Source: Bog-473 sp052140165 (lineage in GTDB: Bacteria; Actinomycetota; Acidimicrobiia; Acidimicrobiales; RAAP-2). Taken from it: 64,000 bases of DNA. Positions 22,974 to 30,638 of this stretch are shown piece after piece. The stretch lies in NCBI GenBank assembly GCA_052140165.1, contig JBKQUM010000036.1, positions 48,061 to 112,060 of the forward strand. Reading direction: 5' to 3'. The position numbers and the translations under genes are program-made. Numbering within the stretch: position 1 is the first letter of the stretch; each line of letters starts with the position of its first letter. The notes under the pieces are model-generated. The model was not told the DNA's origin. It saw nothing but the letters and a program-made list of their open reading frames with translations, and ran no database searches.

Positions 22974-24038
22974 GTGACGCTCGCCGTGCGGCCTCCGGTG
23001 GCGCCCATGCTGGCCAAGCTCTCGCGCGAGCTGCCCCGCGACGCCGGCCTGTTCTACGAGCCGAAGTGGGACGGCTTCCGCTGCATCGTCTTCCGGGACG
23101 GCGACGACGTCGAGCTGGGCAGCCGCAACGAGAAACCGCTCACGCGCTACTTCCCCGAGCTGGTCGAGGCGTTCCGCCGCGAGTTGCCGGACCGCTGCGT
23201 CCTCGACGGCGAGATCGTCATCGCCGGGCCCAACGGCCTCGACTTCGACGCGCTGTCCCAGCGCATCCATCCCGCCGAGAAGCGCATCCGCCAGCTCGCC
23301 GAGTCCACGCCGGCGTCGTTCGTCGCCTTCGACCTGCTGGCCCACGGTGACCGCTCCTACATGGAGACGCCCTACGCCGAACGGCGCGCCACCTTGGAGA
23401 CGCTGCTGGCCACGGCGCGCCCGCCGGTGCACCTCACCCCCGCCACCGAGGACCCCGACGTGGCGCAGGACTGGTTCTCCCGCTTCGAGGGTGCGGGTCT
23501 CGACGGCGTGGTGGCCAAGGCCGGAGACCTGCACTACCTCCCCGACAAGCGGGCCATGGTCAAGGTGAAGCACCACCGCACGGCCGACTGCGTGGTGGCC
23601 GGGTTCAGAACCCACAAGGACGGGGCGGGCGTGGGCTCCATGCTGTTGGGCCTGTTCGACGGGGAGGGGACCCTGCACCACGTGGGCGTGGCCTCGGGCT
23701 TCAGCGTGGCGCGGCGCCGCGAGCTGGTGGACGAGCTGGAGCCCCTGCGCGCCGGCGCGCTGGAGGACCATCCCTGGGCCGGCTGGGCGCCGCAGGACGC
23801 GGGCGGGCGCATGCCGGGCGGCCCGAACCGCTGGAACGCGGGCAAGGACATGACGTGGGAGCCGGTGCGGGCCGAGCGGGTGTGCGAGGTGTCCTACGAC
23901 CACCTGCAGGAGAGCCGCTTCCGCCACGCCACGTCGTTCGTGCGCTGGCGCCCCGACCGCACGCCGGCATCGTGCACCTACGACCAGCTGGACACGCCGG
24001 TCCCCTACGAGCTGGCGAGGGTCTTCGGGACCGCGTGA
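22974..24038 (+). CDS. ATP-dependent DNA ligase (LigC/LigD-LIG type)
   Basis: 354 residues. The adenylation motif EPKWDGFR places the nucleophilic Lys at residue 31. Other nucleotidyltransferase motifs follow (SRNEK, LDGEIV, FDLLA, DGVVAKAG, MVKVKHHRTADCVVAGF), then an OB-fold domain (VCEVSYDHLQESRFRHATSFVRWRPD). It matches stand-alone mycobacterial LigC or the LIG domain of LigD. It is the last gene of the polymerase-PHP-ligase cluster. Its 3' end overlaps the convergent patatin gene by 34 bp. Confidence 0.9.
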   Translation: MTLAVRPPVAPMLAKLSRELPRDAGLFYEPKWDGFRCIVFRDGDDVELGSRNEKPLTRYFPELVEAFRRELPDRCVLDGEIVIAGPNGLDFDALSQRIHPAEKRIRQLAESTPASFVAFDLLAHGDRSYMETPYAERRATLETLLATARPPVHLTPATEDPDVAQDWFSRFEGAGLDGVVAKAGDLHYLPDKRAMVKVKHHRTADCVVAGFRTHKDGAGVGSMLLGLFDGEGTLHHVGVASGFSVARRRELVDELEPLRAGALEDHPWAGWAPQDAGGRMPGGPNRWNAGKDMTWEPVRAERVCEVSYDHLQESRFRHATSFVRWRPDRTPASCTYDQLDTPVPYELARVFGTA

Positions 24039-25165
24039 GCGCCGCGGGCGGTGGCGCTCGCGGTGGCGCGCTCGGGGTGCCGGGGGCGGTGGGCGTGCAG
24101 CACCCGGCGGGTGTCGGCCCGGCCCCAGCGCATGAAGTCCGGCCACTCCGAGGGGTTGAGGAACTGGCGGTAGAAGCCGACGCCGCGCACCTTCTCGTAG
24201 GGCACGGGCTCAATCATCACGACGTCGGTGGCGGCCCGCAGGCGGCGCAGGTTGACCCGGGCCAGCTCGCTCTGCTGGCACGTCCGCACCTGGCTCGCCA
24301 CGGCGAGGATGCTGGCCCGGCGGTCCTGCCAGCCCGTCGCGTCCTCGCCGGCGAACTCGGGCGGGTAGAAGCCGTTGATCGCGAGCGCGGCGTCGCACGG
24401 CTCCTCCATCTCGAGCACGGGGCGCACCGGGAAGATGTCGACCAGGCCGCCGTCGCACCAGTACTCGCCGTCGAGCGGCACGGGCGCCACGAACAACGGC
24501 AGCGCGACGGCCATGCGGACGGCGCGCGCCACGCTCAGGTCCGGGTGGGTCCGCGGCCCGATGTACTCGAGCCGGTTCTCCTCCACGCTCCACACCGGGG
24601 CGTAGGCCGGGATCTCGAGCTCCCGCAGCGTCATGTTGCCCAGCAGGCGCCGGTACGTCGCCTCGATCCGCTCCCCTCTGATGACACCGGCGAAGCCGCG
24701 CCCGGCCGTCGGGACGAGCGCGGCCAGGCGGCGCCAGTCGACGTCGACGTAGTCCTCGGGCTGGAAGCCGAGCACGAACTCGGCCACCTCCTGGGCCGGG
24801 ATGCCGGCCGCCACGGGGAACCCGAAGAGGGCCGAGCCCGAGCACAGCGTGATCACCGCGGGCCGCACCCCGGCCTCTTCGAGCGCCCGCGCCGCCCCCA
24901 CGACCGAGGCGAGCGCACCGCTCCCGCCGGTCGCCATGAGCGCCAGGCGCCTGCCCTCGAGCCACTCGGCCCGGAAGGGCTGCGCGGCCGGGAAGGGCCG
25001 GACCTCCACCGGCCGGGGCCGTTCACCCGGGAGCCGGAAGGCGGCCCGGCGCACGTCCGTCAGCAGGCCCGCATCGTCGCGGATGCCGTCGGCCCACTGC
25101 CGGGTCGCGGTGATCACGTCGAAGTACTGGCGCAGGCGGAACACGTCGAGGGCCGCGCTCAGCAC
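24005..25165 (-). CDS. Patatin-like phospholipase, atypical nucleophile elbow
   Basis: 386 residues from a GTG overlapping the WS/DGAT stop by 7 bp. The fold is indicated by LALMATGGSGALASVVGAARALEEAGVRPAVITLCSGSALFGFPVAAG and by the DGG motif (YWCDGGLVDIFPVRPVLE). The elbow reads L-C-S-G-S rather than G-x-S-x-G, so the Ser is kept while both glycines are changed. Activity may be altered. It is coupled to a WS/DGAT gene, mirroring the patatin + WS/DGAT pair at 6.8-9.3 kb. Confidence 0.77.
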   Translation of the reverse strand: MLSAALDVFRLRQYFDVITATRQWADGIRDDAGLLTDVRRAAFRLPGERPRPVEVRPFPAAQPFRAEWLEGRRLALMATGGSGALASVVGAARALEEAGVRPAVITLCSGSALFGFPVAAGIPAQEVAEFVLGFQPEDYVDVDWRRLAALVPTAGRGFAGVIRGERIEATYRRLLGNMTLRELEIPAYAPVWSVEENRLEYIGPRTHPDLSVARAVRMAVALPLFVAPVPLDGEYWCDGGLVDIFPVRPVLEMEEPCDAALAINGFYPPEFAGEDATGWQDRRASILAVASQVRTCQQSELARVNLRRLRAATDVVMIEPVPYEKVRGVGFYRQFLNPSEWPDFMRWGRADTRRVLHAHRPRHPERATASATARGAHAVPKTLASS

Positions 25166-26568
25166 GGGACCGCCACCTTCTCGCGACGCGTCACCGCGAT
25201 GACCTCCGTGAACCCCTCGGCCAGGCACTCGACGAGCAGTTCGTGGTCCGGCACCGCGGTCGTGTCCACCGTGATGCCGATGCAGCACGACCCGTTGTAG
25301 GAGAAGAGGGTCGCGTTCAAGGCGGCGCCGATGGTGGGGCCGAATGCGGAGTAGTCGGTCACCCGCGCCCCGCAGAGGAAGATCGGGTCAGGGAACCCGG
25401 TCACGTCACTGGCCAGGAAGTCCACGTGCTTGAGCATGCTGCCCACGAACGCGGTGGGAACGAAGTTCAGTGCGCCGGCGATGGCCTCGGTGAACGCCAG
25501 CGACCGCTCGGTGCGCGCGGCGCGGCAGCGGGCCCCGATGGCATGCATGCGGTGGACCGGGTCCGCCAAGCTCAGCGGCACCCGCAACCGCTGCAGGGTG
25601 ATCCGGTTCCCGCCCGGCGCGTCGCCGGCCTTGCGGATGCTGATCGGCAGCGTCACGGTCAGCTCTTCGACCGTCGCTCCGTGGCGCTCGTGGTACCGGC
25701 GCAGGCCGCCCGTGATCGCAGCCATGAAGCTGTCGTTGAGCGTCCCACCGGTGAGCGCGCCCGCTCCCTTCAGCTCGTCCAGGCCGACCGTGATGGTGTG
25801 CAGGACCCGTCCGGGCCCTCGCTGGGTCATGACCGGCGACAGCGCAGCCGGCAGCGGTCGCACGGTGCGCCCGATGGAGCGCGCCGTCTCCACCACGTCG
25901 GCACCGGCACCGAGGGGATGGCGCGCGGCCCGGAGCGCCGCGCCCGGCGCCAGGCGGACCGCCCCCAGGGCTCCGTCACGCAGCCGGGTGGCGCGGTCGG
26001 ACAACGCCTCCAGGACGAGCCGGTGACCTCCGGCCTGCTCGCCGGGGGGCGCCACGGGGAGCGGGTCACTGCCCCTGTGGCCGGCGTCGGCCTCGGCATG
26101 GGGGTCGAAGAGGGCCAGCGCGAGCTGCACACCCCCGATCCCGTCGGTCAGCGAGTGGTGCATCTTCATGATCAAGGCGGCCCGGCCGTCCTCCAACCCT
26201 TCGACCAGGGTGAACTCCCACAGAGGACGCGTGCGGTCGAAGCCGCTCATGGCGGCGAGCGCGGCCAGTTCGAGCACCTGGTCACGGCCGTGCGGTGCGG
26301 GGGCGTCGACCCGGCGCAGATGCCAGGCCAGGTCGAAGTGCGCATCGGTCGTCCACCGTGGCGTAGCGAGGCGGCCGGGGACCTCCACCAGGCGCTGGCG
26401 GAACGAAGGGACCAGCCGGGTCGCACGCTCCAACCGGAGCACGAGGTCGTCCCAGGCGGGCGGCGTCTGCAGCCAGGCGACCGCGACCACGGTGGAGCGC
26501 AACTCGGGATCGTCCTCCATGTACCAGGTGAAGGCGTCGTTCTGGCGCATGAACGAGGACGGTCTCAT
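25159..26568 (-). CDS. Wax ester synthase/diacylglycerol acyltransferase (WS/DGAT), second copy
   Basis: 469 residues, the same length as the copy at 7.9 kb but strongly diverged. The catalytic HHxxxDG is intact (MHHSLTDGIGG). Other family blocks are RPLWEFTLVEGLEDGRAAL, GTLNDSFMAAITGGLRRYH, GFPDPIFLCGARV and LFSYNGSCCIGITVD. The start could also be the Met at codon 7 (MRQNDAFTWYMED). It is co-translated with a patatin-like hydrolase downstream. It should synthesise neutral lipid from acyl-CoA at the membrane. Confidence 0.92.
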   Translation of the reverse strand: MRPSSFMRQNDAFTWYMEDDPELRSTVVAVAWLQTPPAWDDLVLRLERATRLVPSFRQRLVEVPGRLATPRWTTDAHFDLAWHLRRVDAPAPHGRDQVLELAALAAMSGFDRTRPLWEFTLVEGLEDGRAALIMKMHHSLTDGIGGVQLALALFDPHAEADAGHRGSDPLPVAPPGEQAGGHRLVLEALSDRATRLRDGALGAVRLAPGAALRAARHPLGAGADVVETARSIGRTVRPLPAALSPVMTQRGPGRVLHTITVGLDELKGAGALTGGTLNDSFMAAITGGLRRYHERHGATVEELTVTLPISIRKAGDAPGGNRITLQRLRVPLSLADPVHRMHAIGARCRAARTERSLAFTEAIAGALNFVPTAFVGSMLKHVDFLASDVTGFPDPIFLCGARVTDYSAFGPTIGAALNATLFSYNGSCCIGITVDTTAVPDHELLVECLAEGFTEVIAVTRREKVAVPC

Positions 26569-26640
26569 GAATCAAGTTGTTCACTGCGGCGCACGGGTGT
26601 CCAGGGGCGAAGGTCCCCTTGCCCACACCCTCGGTCATCC

Positions 26641-26669
26641 GGCCGGCGGATGCCGGTCCTCCGCCGGCC
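26641..26669 (-). terminator. Hairpin terminator after the class II aldolase gene
   Basis: Perfect 10-bp stem GGCCGGCGGA / TCCGCCGGCC with a 9-nt loop, 22 bp beyond the stop of the minus-strand aldolase gene and upstream of the WS/DGAT start. It separates the two transcription units. Confidence 0.6.
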
Positions 26670-26690
26670 CCCCCGGGGGGATTCAGGACC

Positions 26691-27422
26691 TCAGTCGAGC
26701 AGGTCGGGGTCGGCCGCCAGCTCGGCCCGGACGGCCGCCTCCCAGAAGCCGAGGAAGCCCTCGCCGTCGCTCCGCGCCACGAGGTCGATGAACGCCTGCG
26801 GGACGCGGGAGGCGCGTTGGCCTCCGGCGGCGCGCGCGTACCAGGCGTGCTGGCAGCGCTGCTCGAGCGCGACGGCGCGCTGGTGCACGGCACGGGCCGA
26901 GCCCCCCAGGACGAAGACGCCATGCCCGGCGAGGAGGGCCATGGAGGCGTCGCCCATCTGCTCCACGGCGCGCCGGGCGCTCCCCGCGTCGTTCACCGGC
27001 CCCTCGTACTCGTCGACGAGGGTCAGCGTGCCGCCGCCGAGCGCCGAGCTCTGGTCGAGGATCGGCGGCACTTCGGCCAGGTCGGCCCACACGGTGCCGA
27101 AGAGCGGGTGGTTGTGCATGGCCCACCCGATGTCGGCGCGCAGCTTGTGGAGCTCGAGGTGGAGCGGGATGCCGAGAGGGACCGGCCAGTCCCCCTCGAC
27201 GACGCGCCCGTCGAGGTCGATGCGCAGCACCTGCGACGGCCGCAGCTCGGCCCAGGTCAGCAGCCACGGGTTGCACAGGAGCGTGCCGTCGCCCAGGTTG
27301 ACCGTGATGTGCCCGGCCAGGTGGTCGCTGTAGCCCTCCCGCCACAACGCGCGGGCCAGGACGACGAGCTCCTCGCGGGGCGTGAGATCCGGCATCAGCT
27401 TGTCGGCGGTCGGCGTGAACAC
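26691..27422 (-). CDS. Class II aldolase/adducin family protein
   Basis: 243 residues. Zinc-site histidines are visible in MHNHPLFGTVW and LAGHGVFVLG, with the N-terminal substrate loop SDHLAGHITVNL. Members are sugar-phosphate aldolases (fuculose-, ribulose-phosphate) or decarboxylases. The exact reaction is not determined. It follows the amidohydrolase gene by 12 bp on the same strand, so the two probably act in one catabolic route. Confidence 0.82.
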   Translation of the reverse strand: MFTPTADKLMPDLTPREELVVLARALWREGYSDHLAGHITVNLGDGTLLCNPWLLTWAELRPSQVLRIDLDGRVVEGDWPVPLGIPLHLELHKLRADIGWAMHNHPLFGTVWADLAEVPPILDQSSALGGGTLTLVDEYEGPVNDAGSARRAVEQMGDASMALLAGHGVFVLGGSARAVHQRAVALEQRCQHAWYARAAGGQRASRVPQAFIDLVARSDGEGFLGFWEAAVRAELAADPDLLD

Positions 27423-27434
27423 GGTCGCCTCCTC

Positions 27435-28625
27435 TCAGCGCGGCAAGACGTGGTCGGGGAGCGGGTGGCGGTAGAGAGCGGCCGCGTTCTCGCAGCACAT
27501 GGCGCGCAGCTCGTGGGCGGGAATGTGGCCCCAGCACTTCTCGATCACGTCCTGGGTGTCGGGCCACGTGCTGTCGCCGTGCGGGTAGTCGACCTCGACC
27601 ATGATGTGGTCCACCCCGATGGCATGGCGGGTGTCGATGGTCGAGGGGTCGTCGATCGTGCAGAACCAGAAGTTGCGCCGCAGCACCTCGGCCGGGCGCA
27701 CCTCCCAGCCCCGTCCATAGCCGGAGCGGTCGACGATGTTCTCCAAGCGGTCGATCAGCATGGCCACCCAGCCGATACCCCCCTCGCTCATGGCGACCTT
27801 GAGCGTCGGGTGGCGCAGCGCGTAGCCCGACCACAGCCACTCGGCACACGCGGTGAGCGACAGCTGCCCGAACAGGGTCGCACCGAGGTGGAGCGCGTCG
27901 ATGCCCGCCCCGGGCGGCGCCGGGGTCAGGCCCGAGCTCCCCACATGCAGCGAGACGACGGTGTCCGTCTCGACCACGGCCTCCACGATGGGGTCCCAGT
28001 GCGCCCGGTCCCACAGCGACGGCAGCCCGATTTCGTGCGGGCGCTCCGGGAACGTGACGGATGTGAAGCCGCGGTCGGCGTTGCGGCGGATCTCGGCCAC
28101 GGCGAGGTCGGGGTCGGCCAGATACGTGATCCCGAGCGGGACGATGCGCTCGGGCTGGCGGGAGTACCACTCTTCGAACAGCCAGTCGTTCCAGGCCCGG
28201 ACGCACGCCAGGCCGAGCTCCCGGTCCTTGGCGTCGAAGAAGACACGGCCGCAGAAGCCGGTGATCATGGACGGGAAGTTCACCGAGGCCCACACCCCGT
28301 TGATGTCCATGTCGCGCACCCGGGCGTCCACGTCGTAACAACCCGGGCGCATCTGGTCGAAGCGGAAAGGCTCGAGGCTGTAGGTCTCCGGCCGGCGCCC
28401 GGCCACCGCGTTCATCCCCACCTGGGTGTAGCGCTCCCCCTCGAACTCCCACACCTGGTGCCCCTCCGGGGTCTCGACGATGTGCGGAGCCCGGTCCTCG
28501 AGCGCCGCCGGGACCCGCCCCTCGAAGGTGTGGGGGGGCTCGACGACGTGGTCGTCCACCGAGATCACGGTGTAACGCAGCGCCCGCGGCTCGGGCTCGG
28601 GCAGGAAGAGGTCCTCCGCGGGCAT
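27435..28625 (-). CDS. Amidohydrolase 2 family (ACMSD/LigJ-like) protein
   Basis: 396 residues, TIM-barrel metal-dependent hydrolase of the Amidohydro_2 family. The N-terminal motif reads VISVDDHVVEPP where relatives have D-x-H. Later blocks are PFRFDQMRPGCYDVDARVRDMDINGVWASVNFP, a His in VSLHVGSSG, and the active-site acidic region VEVDYPHGDSTWPDT. Such enzymes decarboxylate or hydrolyse ring-derived acids. Paired with a class II aldolase-like gene, it suggests degradation of an aromatic or similar compound. The start is the ATG of MPAEDLFLPEPEPR. Confidence 0.83.
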   Translation of the reverse strand: MPAEDLFLPEPEPRALRYTVISVDDHVVEPPHTFEGRVPAALEDRAPHIVETPEGHQVWEFEGERYTQVGMNAVAGRRPETYSLEPFRFDQMRPGCYDVDARVRDMDINGVWASVNFPSMITGFCGRVFFDAKDRELGLACVRAWNDWLFEEWYSRQPERIVPLGITYLADPDLAVAEIRRNADRGFTSVTFPERPHEIGLPSLWDRAHWDPIVEAVVETDTVVSLHVGSSGLTPAPPGAGIDALHLGATLFGQLSLTACAEWLWSGYALRHPTLKVAMSEGGIGWVAMLIDRLENIVDRSGYGRGWEVRPAEVLRRNFWFCTIDDPSTIDTRHAIGVDHIMVEVDYPHGDSTWPDTQDVIEKCWGHIPAHELRAMCCENAAALYRHPLPDHVLPR

Positions 28626-28727
28626 GTCCGGAGTATGCCCGACGTCGTGACTCCGCGCCCGCCGGCGGCGATCCCCCTCTCGCAGCCCGCCTGCGGAGAT
28701 ACTGGGTCGAACGGGAAAGGAGGCGGA

Positions 28728-29567
28728 GTGGTCGCTCTCGTGGTGGTCTCGACGTTCGTGGTCCTGGTGCTCGGCGTCCTCGTGGCGGGCCTGCTCCGCA
28801 GCCACGCCGACATCCTGCGCTCGCTCCACGAGCTCGGGGTCGGGGTCGGCGACCCCGCGTCGGCCGTGGAGGGGTCCGGGCGTCCCGCCGCTCCGGCGCC
28901 GGCACCGGCGCCGGTCTCCATGGGACCGAGCGCGGCCAGCCCGTCGCTCGGGGAGGCCCCGACGGTGGCGGGTGTGACCCCGGCTGGCGACGCGCGCGCC
29001 GTCGCCATGGCCAACAGCGACCGCTTCACCCTGCTGGGATTCCTCTCCTCGGGCTGCGCGACCTGCGGCGCGTTCTGGGAGGCGCTGCAGGCGCCCCGGG
29101 CCATGGACCTGCCGGACGGCACCCGGGTGGTGATCGTCACCAAGGGCCCCGACCGCGAGGTGCCGGCGGAGGTGGGCGCACGGACGACGGGCCGCATCCC
29201 GGTCGTGATGTCCACCGACGCCTGGGTCGACTACCAGGTGCCCGGCTCGCCGTTCTTCGTGCTCGTCGACGGCGTGACGGGCCGCAAGGTCGGGCAGGGC
29301 GTGGCGAGCACCGTCCCCCAGCTGGCCGAGCTGGTGCGGCGTGCCGAGCTCGACCGCGAGCCCGGCACGGCCCGGCGCCGTCCCGACCCGGTGTCGGTGG
29401 ACGGACCGGCGCGGGAGGCGGCGGCCGACGACGTGCTCCGCGCCGCAGGCATCCATCCGGGCGACCCGAGCCTGTACCCCCGGACGCTCGACGACGTCTT
29501 CCCCTTCGGCACCCCCACCGCGACGCCCCCCGGCCCGGCCAACGGGCTGCCGGTGCGCACGGACTGA
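28728..29567 (+). CDS. Membrane-tethered thioredoxin-like protein, MauD-like
   Basis: 279 residues from a GTG behind a perfect SD (GAAAGGAGG). An N-terminal membrane anchor (VALVVVSTFVVLVLGVLVAGLL) and a Pro/Ala-rich linker lead to an extracytoplasmic thioredoxin fold. The active site is Cys110-Ala-Thr-Cys113 (FLSSGCATCGAFWEAL), with the cis-Pro region VPGSPFFVLVDG. An unstructured C-terminal tail follows. MauD has this role in methylamine dehydrogenase maturation, helping form the many disulfides of the light chain. It is the first of five tightly packed genes, and its stop overlaps the next ATG (TGATG). Confidence 0.78.
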   Translation: MVALVVVSTFVVLVLGVLVAGLLRSHADILRSLHELGVGVGDPASAVEGSGRPAAPAPAPAPVSMGPSAASPSLGEAPTVAGVTPAGDARAVAMANSDRFTLLGFLSSGCATCGAFWEALQAPRAMDLPDGTRVVIVTKGPDREVPAEVGARTTGRIPVVMSTDAWVDYQVPGSPFFVLVDGVTGRKVGQGVASTVPQLAELVRRAELDREPGTARRRPDPVSVDGPAREAAADDVLRAAGIHPGDPSLYPRTLDDVFPFGTPTATPPGPANGLPVRTD

Positions 29568-30055
29568 TGGCCACCATCGGTGCACACGGCATCGTGGCGC
29601 GGTTGCCCGAGGGGTTCGAGGGGCGGATCTTCGTGCGCCCGTCGTCGCTCGGGTCCACCTACCCCGTGGCGCAGTTCGCCACGTTCCCACTGCCCGACGA
29701 CATCGGTGACTTCGGCAGCGGCGCCGTGAACCTCATGGGGTCCGAGGACGTCTTCGCCACCCTCTTCGAGTACGGGTCCGAGAGCCTCGGCACCGCCCTC
29801 TTCGCCCGCCAGGGCAGGCCCGAGACGTTCTCGCCGCAGGACTTCTCCCCGATCGTGCTGCGGCGCGGGCTGGTGGGCCAGTCCGGGACGCAGTGGTTCT
29901 TCACCGAGGCGGGCCGTCCCTTCTCCTTCTATGCGGTGCTCGGCAGCCATGTCCTGCGGGACCGCCTCGTGCCCCGGGTGAACATGCTTCTCGCGTCGTT
30001 GGCGCTGAGCCCGGCGCTGGCCGCCGGCACCGCCCCGGCGCCCCGATGGAATTGA
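29567..30055 (+). CDS. Hypothetical protein of the Mau-like operon
   Basis: 162 residues with no signal peptide, Cys or membrane segment (GIVARLPEGFEGRIFVRPSSLGSTYPVAQFATFPLPDDIGDFGSGAVNLMGSEDVFATLFEYG). No family recognised. Blocks such as DVFATLFEYG and FSPIVLRRGLVGQSGTQWFFTEAGRPFSFYAVLG look globular and conserved-type. TGATG coupling to the thioredoxin-like gene and a 4-bp gap to the MauE-like gene tie it to the redox module. It may be a cytoplasmic partner or chaperone (inference). Confidence 0.6.
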   Translation: MATIGAHGIVARLPEGFEGRIFVRPSSLGSTYPVAQFATFPLPDDIGDFGSGAVNLMGSEDVFATLFEYGSESLGTALFARQGRPETFSPQDFSPIVLRRGLVGQSGTQWFFTEAGRPFSFYAVLGSHVLRDRLVPRVNMLLASLALSPALAAGTAPAPRWN

Positions 30056-30059
30056 CCGA

Positions 30060-30638
30060 GTGGGACTGATCGGCCTCTACCTGATCGCCGCCGGGCTCCT
30101 CGTGGCCGCCGGGATCGCCAAGGCCGTCCGGCCCGACGACACCGCCCGCGCCCTGGCGGCGCTGATCCCGGGGAGGCGCGTGCCGTCGCAACGGTGGCTC
30201 CGCGGCGCCGTCCGGACCGGCGCGCTCGCCGAGGCCGTGCTGGGCCTGGTGGCGCTGGGAGCGCCGCGCCCCCTCACCGCGGCGCTCGTCGCGCTCTCCT
30301 ACGCGTCGTTCGCGCTCGTCGTCGCCTACGCCCGGGCACGGGGCGGGACGCTGGCCACCTGCGGCTGCTTCGGCCGACCCGACACGCCGGCCACGCGTGT
30401 CCACGTCGCCGTCGACCTCGTGTTGGCCGGCGCCGCGGCCGCTGTCGCCGCCGGCGCCCCGAGCGGGGGCTCCATCGCCACGCTGCTGGCGCACCAACCC
30501 TGGACCGGGGTGCCGCTGCTCTTCGTGAGCGCGGTCGGGCTCTGGCTGACCTTCCTCGCGCTCTCGGCGCTCGCCGCGCTCGAGGGCGCGCGCCGCCTGG
30601 TGCAGCCGGTCGCGGCACGGGGGACGTCGGCGCCATGA
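30060..30638 (+). CDS. MauE/DoxX-like integral membrane protein
   Basis: 192 residues with about four transmembrane segments (GLIGLYLIAAGLLVAAGIAK; GALAEAVLGLVALG; PLTAALVALSYASFALVVAYARA; VHVAVDLVLAGAAAAVAAG). The motif CGCFG with Cys101 and Cys103 precedes the third segment, as in MauE. MauE is needed for stable assembly of methylamine dehydrogenase light chain and is thought to handle disulfide exchange with MauD. GTG start. Its stop overlaps the next ATG (ATGA). Confidence 0.8.
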   Translation: MGLIGLYLIAAGLLVAAGIAKAVRPDDTARALAALIPGRRVPSQRWLRGAVRTGALAEAVLGLVALGAPRPLTAALVALSYASFALVVAYARARGGTLATCGCFGRPDTPATRVHVAVDLVLAGAAAAVAAGAPSGGSIATLLAHQPWTGVPLLFVSAVGLWLTFLALSALAALEGARRLVQPVAARGTSAP

